Of a DNA stretch of 11,269 bases, positions 7,278 to 11,269 are shown piece by piece. Below the pieces are notes generated by a model, which worked only from the letters and a program-made list of their open reading frames with translations, searched no databases and was not told the origin of the DNA. A program made the position numbers and the translations under genes. Where the stretch lies: assembly GCA_030607765.1 (NCBI GenBank), contig JAUWJJ010000011.1:1-11269 (forward strand). The letters run 5' to 3'. Numbering within the stretch: position 1 is the stretch's first letter; each line of letters opens with the position of its first letter. The stretch is from Candidatus Aerophobota bacterium (GTDB taxonomy: Bacteria > Aerophobota > Aerophobia > Aerophobales > B3-G15).

Positions 7278-8123
7278 TTATCCTTTTACTGCTCCCAATG
7301 TTAGACCTCTTATTAGATATTTTGACATAGTAGTGGCTAAAATTATGGGTGGAATTACACCTATAAGAGTAAGTGCCGATACTTTCCAAAAATCTAATCC
7401 CCTTACGCTAAGAGCTCCTGCTATCATCACTGGTAGGGTCGTAGCTTTGGAATAAGATAAACTAACCACAAATAACAGTTCACTCCATGAGAAAATAAAG
7501 CATAATACATAAACGGCAACTAATCCTGAAGCGGAAAGAGGGACTGCTATCTTAAAAAAAATACCCAATCTGGAACATCCATCAACCAGAGCTGCCTCTT
7601 CTATATCCCGGGAAAGTTCATTAAAAAAATCGAACATTAACCATACAGCTAAAGGGAGATTATAAAGAGTATGAGCTATAATAAGGCCACTTTTTGTATC
7701 CAACAATCTCAAAGTTCTCATAATAAGGAAAAGAGGTATTACTATGGCCACAGGGGGAAACATTCTATTGGAAAGTATCCAGACAGCTATATCCTTATTT
7801 TTCCACTTTTCAAATACAAATCTGGAAAGAGCATAGCCAGCTAAACATCCAAGTGAAATGACGATAAAGGAGCTAACAGTAGCCACTATGATGCTGTTTA
7901 CTAATGCCTTTATTGTTCTTCCTCCCTGTGTTCCCAATACTACCCTCCAGGAATACAGAGTGGGACGAAATTGAAGCCAGGGAATGAAATCTAAGGTATA
8001 CGATTCCCCGGGAGGTTTAAAGGCAGTTATGGCAATATATAAAAAAGGAAATAGAGTCCATATTGAAAATATAATAAGGATAGTTCCTATTCCTATACTA
8101 CTTAAGTATTTTCTTGCATTCAC
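7278..8123 (-). CDS. CUT1-family sugar ABC transporter permease, MalG-like
   Basis: This 281-aa inner-membrane permease has six predicted hydrophobic segments, the first at about residues 10-32, others around 75-99, 112-135, 143-165, 200-222 and 245-265. The EAA loop that contacts the transport ATPase is EEAALVDGCSRLGIFFKIAVPLS at about 175-197. The C-terminus LIRGLTLGAVKG is a hallmark of MalG-type permeases. The start is GTG at 8123, overlapping the last base of the MalF-like gene in TAGTG, so the two are translationally coupled. It pairs with the MalF-like permease to form the channel of a carbohydrate importer. Substrate is not readable from this sequence; the deoC, ribokinase and FGGY kinase genes downstream point to a pentose-like sugar or derivative. 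Confidence 0.93.
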   Translation of the reverse strand: MNARKYLSSIGIGTILIIFSIWTLFPFLYIAITAFKPPGESYTLDFIPWLQFRPTLYSWRVVLGTQGGRTIKALVNSIIVATVSSFIVISLGCLAGYALSRFVFEKWKNKDIAVWILSNRMFPPVAIVIPLFLIMRTLRLLDTKSGLIIAHTLYNLPLAVWLMFDFFNELSRDIEEAALVDGCSRLGIFFKIAVPLSASGLVAVYVLCFIFSWSELLFVVSLSYSKATTLPVMIAGALSVRGLDFWKVSALTLIGVIPPIILATTMSKYLIRGLTLGAVKG

Positions 8124-9007
8124 TATATTCTCTTTCTTAATCTATTTATAAGAAATATACTTATTGCTAAAGTTAAAAGAAGAAATACCCAGGAAAGGCT
8201 ACAGGCATAGCCAACATCAAAGTAAGATAGACCTACACTGTAGATATAATAGGATAGTGATTCAGTGCTTATTCCTGGACCACCACCTGTTATCCCAAAA
8301 ACTAAGTCGAAGAGCTTAAAAGAATCTATACCTCTCAGAAGAACCAAAGTAGTGACTATAGGGAGCAATAGAGGAAAAGTTATATGCAAAAATGCCTGTC
8401 TTTTTGAGGCTCCATCAACAGAGGCTGCATCATATATCTCTGGGGGAAGCGACTGTAATGCAGCAAGGAGAGCAAGAAACATAAAGGGAGTCCATTCCCA
8501 TATATCTACTATTATCAAGGAAAAAGGAGCAACTTTAGCGCTGGTAAGCCATTTTATTGGAACGATTCCGAAGCTCATGTTTAGGATTTTATTTATTACA
8601 CCTTGATCGGGATGAAAAAGCATTCTCCATATAAAGGCAACTGCTATAGGTGGAGAAGCCATCGGCAACAAAAACAAAATTCTAAAAAAATTTCTAAATT
8701 TAATTTTTCCGTTTAATAAATTAGCTAATCCCATTCCCAAGAAGAGCTCAATACTTACCCCTATAGCTGCATACATAATGGTAAAACGAAGAGAATTCCA
8801 GAACCTTGCATCTTTAAAAAAAATTTGATAATAATTAAGAAACCCTAAAAAGGTTTTAGGAAGAGCAGCGGCAGCTTTCCAGCGAAAGAAAGATAAACTT
8901 AAGGACCAAATTAAAGGGAAAATGGCCATTGCCATAAGGAAAATAAGGGTAGGAAGCAAAAAACACCATTTCACATAACCTATTTTCTCAAAAAATTTAG
9001 TCTTCAT
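8123..9007 (-). CDS. CUT1-family sugar ABC transporter permease, MalF-like
   Basis: The 294-aa product has six hydrophobic segments (roughly 13-37, 74-98, 108-130, 162-184, 210-226 and 266-288). The EAA loop reads EIYDAASVDGASKRQAFLHI at about 190-209, and LFDLVFGITGGGPGISTESL at 232-251 is the conserved MalF/UgpA-type segment. It is the partner of the MalG-like permease, and the gene ends in TAG directly abutting TGA. An in-frame TAA sits two codons upstream of the ATG at 9007, so translation must start there or later. No Shine-Dalgarno sequence is visible: the ten bases before the ATG are only A and T with one C. A 194-bp inverted-repeat element begins 11 bases upstream and may have displaced the original site. 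Confidence 0.92.
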   Translation of the reverse strand: MKTKFFEKIGYVKWCFLLPTLIFLMAMAIFPLIWSLSLSFFRWKAAAALPKTFLGFLNYYQIFFKDARFWNSLRFTIMYAAIGVSIELFLGMGLANLLNGKIKFRNFFRILFLLPMASPPIAVAFIWRMLFHPDQGVINKILNMSFGIVPIKWLTSAKVAPFSLIIVDIWEWTPFMFLALLAALQSLPPEIYDAASVDGASKRQAFLHITFPLLLPIVTTLVLLRGIDSFKLFDLVFGITGGGPGISTESLSYYIYSVGLSYFDVGYACSLSWVFLLLTLAISIFLINRLRKRI

Positions 9008-9017
9008 TTTTTAAGTA

Positions 9018-9211
9018 AAAATTTTGTTACTATTCAGCCACCAAGACACGAAGACACCAAGTAAACCCGGTCTTAAAATTTTTAGCGTATTCTGTGTCTT
9101 CAGTGGTTAATTTTTTTAGCAATGGACTCTTCTCTTTCCGATGGAGGTTTAAAATTCATATCATTTCTTTGTGCCTTGGTGACTTAGTGGCCTGAACTGT
9201 TACAAAATTTT
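9018..9211. mobile_element. MITE-like element with long imperfect inverted repeats
   Basis: Two roughly 44-base arms, 9018-9061 and 9167-9211, are imperfect inverted repeats. Each starts with AAAATTTTGT near the outer end and runs into a motif of the type CCAC-AAG-CAC-AAG-CAC-AAG (left arm 9037-9061; the right arm is its inverse, 20 of 25 bases matching). A third partial copy, TCTGTGTCTTCAGTGG, lies at 9091-9106. Such CCAAGACACGAAGACACCAAG-type repeats are scattered non-coding elements in many bacterial genomes. No ORF is inside. It sits between the solute-binding protein gene and the permease start, 11 bases from the latter, so it may have been inserted there or alter operon expression. Confidence 0.7.
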
Positions 9212-9288
9212 ATTACAAAGCTGGAAAACCTAAGTTTTTTTAAAACTCAAGATTCCAGTAGATATCCCCCAAAACCCCTGTTAAATTT

Positions 9289-10788
9289 TTACTTTACCGC
9301 TGGAAGTCCTAAGGATTTTCTGTAAAGATTTACCTGGTTAGCGGGTTCATAAGATTCTGTTATTTCAATCCATGAATCGTATATCTTCTTGCAAGCTTTC
9401 TCAGCACTCATTGTTCCGGCCATTACCTGGTTTAAGTATAAGTCTAAATAGTCGTAGTACTTTGCTGCTCCCGGTATTCTTAAATCAACTATACCATACT
9501 TGTCAGTTAAGATATTCTTTATGCTAGTGAGGTATTCCTTTAAATCTTCTTCGTTCCAACCAGACTCAATCCACTTGTCCAGGTTCTTATAATGGGATTC
9601 TCTCCAGGGGTTAGCTCCTGTTGCTCCATGTGCTCCACATACATCCAAAAAGCTATTTTCTGGAGATGTACAAAAAGTACAGAACTTATAAGCAGCTACA
9701 GGGTTTTTTGTGAGCTTTGGAATAGACCAGATCCATCCCCCAAAATCGTTAAAGTTTACCTGGTTGTATTTATGTATCCATTTTTACTCTTTTCTATCCC
9801 ACACTTTATCTGCACCAGGTAAAGGAGCGCAACCTAACAGTCCTTTAATTTTACTTCCGCATTCCACAGGGTACTGTGCCATCATCCCCGTATCTCCCCA
9901 GTCAATACCGATAGCTGCAGTACCTGAGATATAAATCTGCCTATATTCAGCATACCCATGACCTAATATTCCCGGAGGAGCATATTTTGTGAGTTCTTTG
10001 ATAATTTTCATAGCTTCTATCCAACCAGGGGTATTTACTAACGGTTCCATAGTTTCGGGATCGAAAAACGCTACTCCATGATACTTGTCTACTTCACCGG
10101 GCAAGACACTGTATTGAAGAGCTATATCCAGATAAGACCAAGCTGCCTGAGTTTTACGTTTAGCAATGAAATCTATACCATATTCAATTTCACCATCGTT
10201 GTCCCAATCCCAACCATTGAAAAACTTTGCTACATTTATGACTTCCTTCCATGTTTTAGGGGGGATATTGTATTTATATCCAAACTTTTCTTCAAATCTG
10301 ACCTGATAGAGAGGGTTTTCAAGTGCATCTTTTCGATAGTAAAGCATATGGCAATCACCATCATAAGGGAAAGCCATAATCTCATCACCCCATTTTACCA
10401 TTTTCTTAACCAGGGGCATAACATCAAGCCAGTCTGGGTAACCATAGTTAATCATATACTCGTTTAAGGGAAGTACCCAATTCCCTCCCATTACATCGCC
10501 AGCCCAGCTTCCTGGATAAATTATTATATCATAGGCTCCTGTTCTGGTGATGAAATCCATCATCATTTTATCGTAAAGAGACTGATAAGGTACCACTACA
10601 GGGTCTATTTTTGCTCCCGTTTGTTTTTCCCAAATCGGTTTCCAGGCTTCCACTACCAGTGTATGGGGATCGGTTACTAAAACGTGTAAGGTCACTCCAG
10701 AAAACTCTTCTCTATCCGCAGCAAAAACTGTTATCTCCCCTGTACCAATAAGCAGTACAGCTAATAAAACTAATATAAATTTCCTCAT
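9289..10788 (-). pseudogene. Extracellular sugar-binding protein (CUT1) with an in-frame TAA
   Basis: This would be the periplasmic or surface binding protein of the importer. Reading through one TAA at codon 335 gives 499 residues, normal for family 1 sugar-binding proteins. A Sec signal (about 1-23, cleavage after VFA) starts it; FNGWDWDNDGEIEYG at about 190-204 and YISGTAAIGIDWGD (about 289-302) are typical. After the TAA the frame goes on without a break through NFNDFGGWIWSIPKLTKNP, FCTSPENSF and TGANPWRESHYKN, all recognisable family features, to a TAA at 9289. So only one base differs from an intact gene, in the loop before a Lys-Trp pair. AGGAGGT before the ATG sets the start. It could be a true null mutation, a strain variant or a base-call error. 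Without it the transporter would lack its binding protein. Confidence 0.88.
9784..9786 (-). other. Premature in-frame TAA in the sugar-binding protein gene
   Basis: The frame reads PGADKVWDRKE, stop, KWIHKYNQVNFNDFGGW. Both flanks are in one frame and fit one protein. There is no indel. A change from CAA, GAA or AAA would give it. Confidence 0.85.
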
Positions 10789-10985
10789 CTTTTATACCTC
10801 CTCTTTGTTTTTATCTTTAACAAAAATTACTATGAAGATGATTTATTTTTCTGGATGAGAGAAAATTCTCCTTTTTATCGTATTAAGAGCCAATTTTAAC
10901 GCTGTACCTATATATTTACTTTATTTATCCCCAGAGCAGTCGATTTTTTGTAATAGTTTAGCTTTTTCTTTTTCTCTCTGGCAAT
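10789..10985. other. Leader region upstream of the sugar-binding protein gene
   Basis: About 200 bp without a gene. AGGAGGTATAAAAG immediately precedes the ATG at 10788. Several AT-rich candidate -10 words lie on the minus strand, for example GATAAA around 10937, with only weak -35 partners, so a promoter for the sugar operon is probable here but I cannot place it. Confidence 0.4.
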
Positions 10986-11043
10986 TGTAGCTGTCCAATT
11001 CATTGGGCGGGTTTAATGCGTGCCGATAAATCGGCAAGCTACA
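10986..11043. repeat. REP-like multi-palindrome element
   Basis: Outer arms TGTAGCT (10986-10992) and AGCTACA (11037-11043) are perfect inverted repeats. Inside are two further hairpins: CCAAT-TC-ATTGG at 10995-11006 and GCGTGCCGAT-AA-ATCGGCAAGC at 11018-11039 (nine of ten bases pair). The nested, GC-richer arrangement in an AT-rich gap is like the small repetitive extragenic palindromes found in many metagenomic genomes. It could also act as a bidirectional transcript barrier. Confidence 0.6.
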
Positions 11044-11049
11044 GCTCCA

Positions 11050-11080
11050 TTAGACTTATTTATTAAAAGTATGCTATAAT
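11050..11080 (+). promoter_or_regulatory. Plus-strand extended -10 promoter
   Basis: TGCTATAAT at 11072-11080 is a perfect extended -10 element. A weak -35, TTAGAC at 11050-11055, is 19 bp away. A near-palindrome centred on GTTAAC (11095-11108) just downstream resembles an operator. Transcription would run rightwards, opposite to the sugar cluster, into the candidate RNA. Confidence 0.5.
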
Positions 11081-11081
11081 G

Positions 11082-11267
11082 GAACACACGTTCTTTAAGT
11101 TAACCTAAGTACCGAATAGAGGGCTGAACAAGGCTAAGCTTTCTCAAAAGTAAAACTTATATTGCGAATAAGACCCAGCCTTCTTGATGATTAAAGCTAT
11201 ATAGTGTTTCCGTCGCTATGAAAACGATTATTAATGGAGCCAGTTCATATCATCGTTTATTCGGTAC
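11082..11267 (+). ncRNA. Candidate structured RNA
   Basis: Starting just after the plus-strand promoter, the sequence can fold into nested helices. A closing stem pairs 11109-11120 with 11256-11267 (12 bp with one G-U). Inside it, GAAC and GGCT (11126-11135) pair with AGCC and GTTC (11238-11246). AGCTTT (11137-11142) pairs with AAAGCT (11193-11198), continuing into TCAAAAG (11144-11150) with CTTCTTGA (11180-11187), capped by CTTAT-ATAAG (11156-11172). ATAGTG (11201-11206) pairs with CGCTAT (11214-11219). The G-U pairs exist only on the plus strand. No known RNA family is recognised; the long closing stem, central bubble and side hairpin recall 6S RNA only in outline. It could instead be the leader of a gene beyond the window or a short mobile element. 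Confidence 0.35.
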
Positions 11268-11269
11268 AA

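Noticed and set aside
8265..8606. Plus-strand open frame opposite the MalF-like permease
   Set aside because: It mirrors conserved permease codons, has no ribosome site and no protein-like features.
10078..10467. Plus-strand open frame opposite the sugar-binding protein gene
   Set aside because: It is the antisense of a well-conserved binding-protein region; composition is not protein-like and there is no ribosome site.
11218..11269. Plus-strand ATG frame open to the window's right edge
   Set aside because: It has only 17 codons, no ribosome site, and lies inside the possible structured RNA; it cannot be judged without more sequence.
1..11269. CRISPR array, tRNA or rRNA genes
   Set aside because: No regularly spaced repeats of CRISPR length, no T-loop signatures with cloverleaf arms, and no rRNA-like conserved stretches were seen on either strand.

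Overview
The window is an AT-rich bacterial segment in which every recognisable gene lies on the minus strand. Diderm-type features (a lipoprotein with a lipobox, a periplasmic-type solute-binding protein with a Sec signal) and the CUT1 sugar transport genes fit an anaerobic, fermentative or candidate-phylum bacterium such as those assembled from metagenomes. That assignment is inference: no rRNA or other taxonomic marker is present.

Read in transcription order from the right end, the first 480 bp carry no convincing gene. They hold a plus-strand extended -10 promoter followed by a region that can fold into a multi-helix RNA (about 11082-11267), and a small palindromic repeat (10986-11043). 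Then comes a seven-part sugar cluster: a solute-binding protein gene broken by one in-frame TAA, a 194-bp MITE-like inverted-repeat element, two CUT1 permeases (MalF-like and MalG-like, overlapping by one base), deoC (TTG start), a ribokinase-type PfkB kinase, and an FGGY pentulose-type kinase. Together they suggest import of a pentose, deoxypentose or related sugar, phosphorylation, and aldol cleavage by DeoC to glyceraldehyde-3-phosphate and acetaldehyde. No transport ATPase gene is in the window, so a shared or distant ATPase is needed.

Left of the sugar cluster is dnaN, the sliding clamp of DNA polymerase III. It is full length except for one in-frame TAG at codon 90, and it lies away from its usual dnaA/recF context. 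Beyond it are a small lipoprotein, a two-gene unit with a strong sigma-70-type promoter (a 61-aa unknown protein overlapping an SDH-family Clp-fold serine protease), a 52-aa coiled-coil protein, and a 162-aa two-helix membrane protein. This left quarter looks like accessory DNA.

The main points of interest are the two otherwise intact genes each stopped by a single nonsense codon (dnaN and the solute-binding protein), the inverted-repeat element abutting a permease start that has no Shine-Dalgarno sequence, and the possible structured RNA at the right end.
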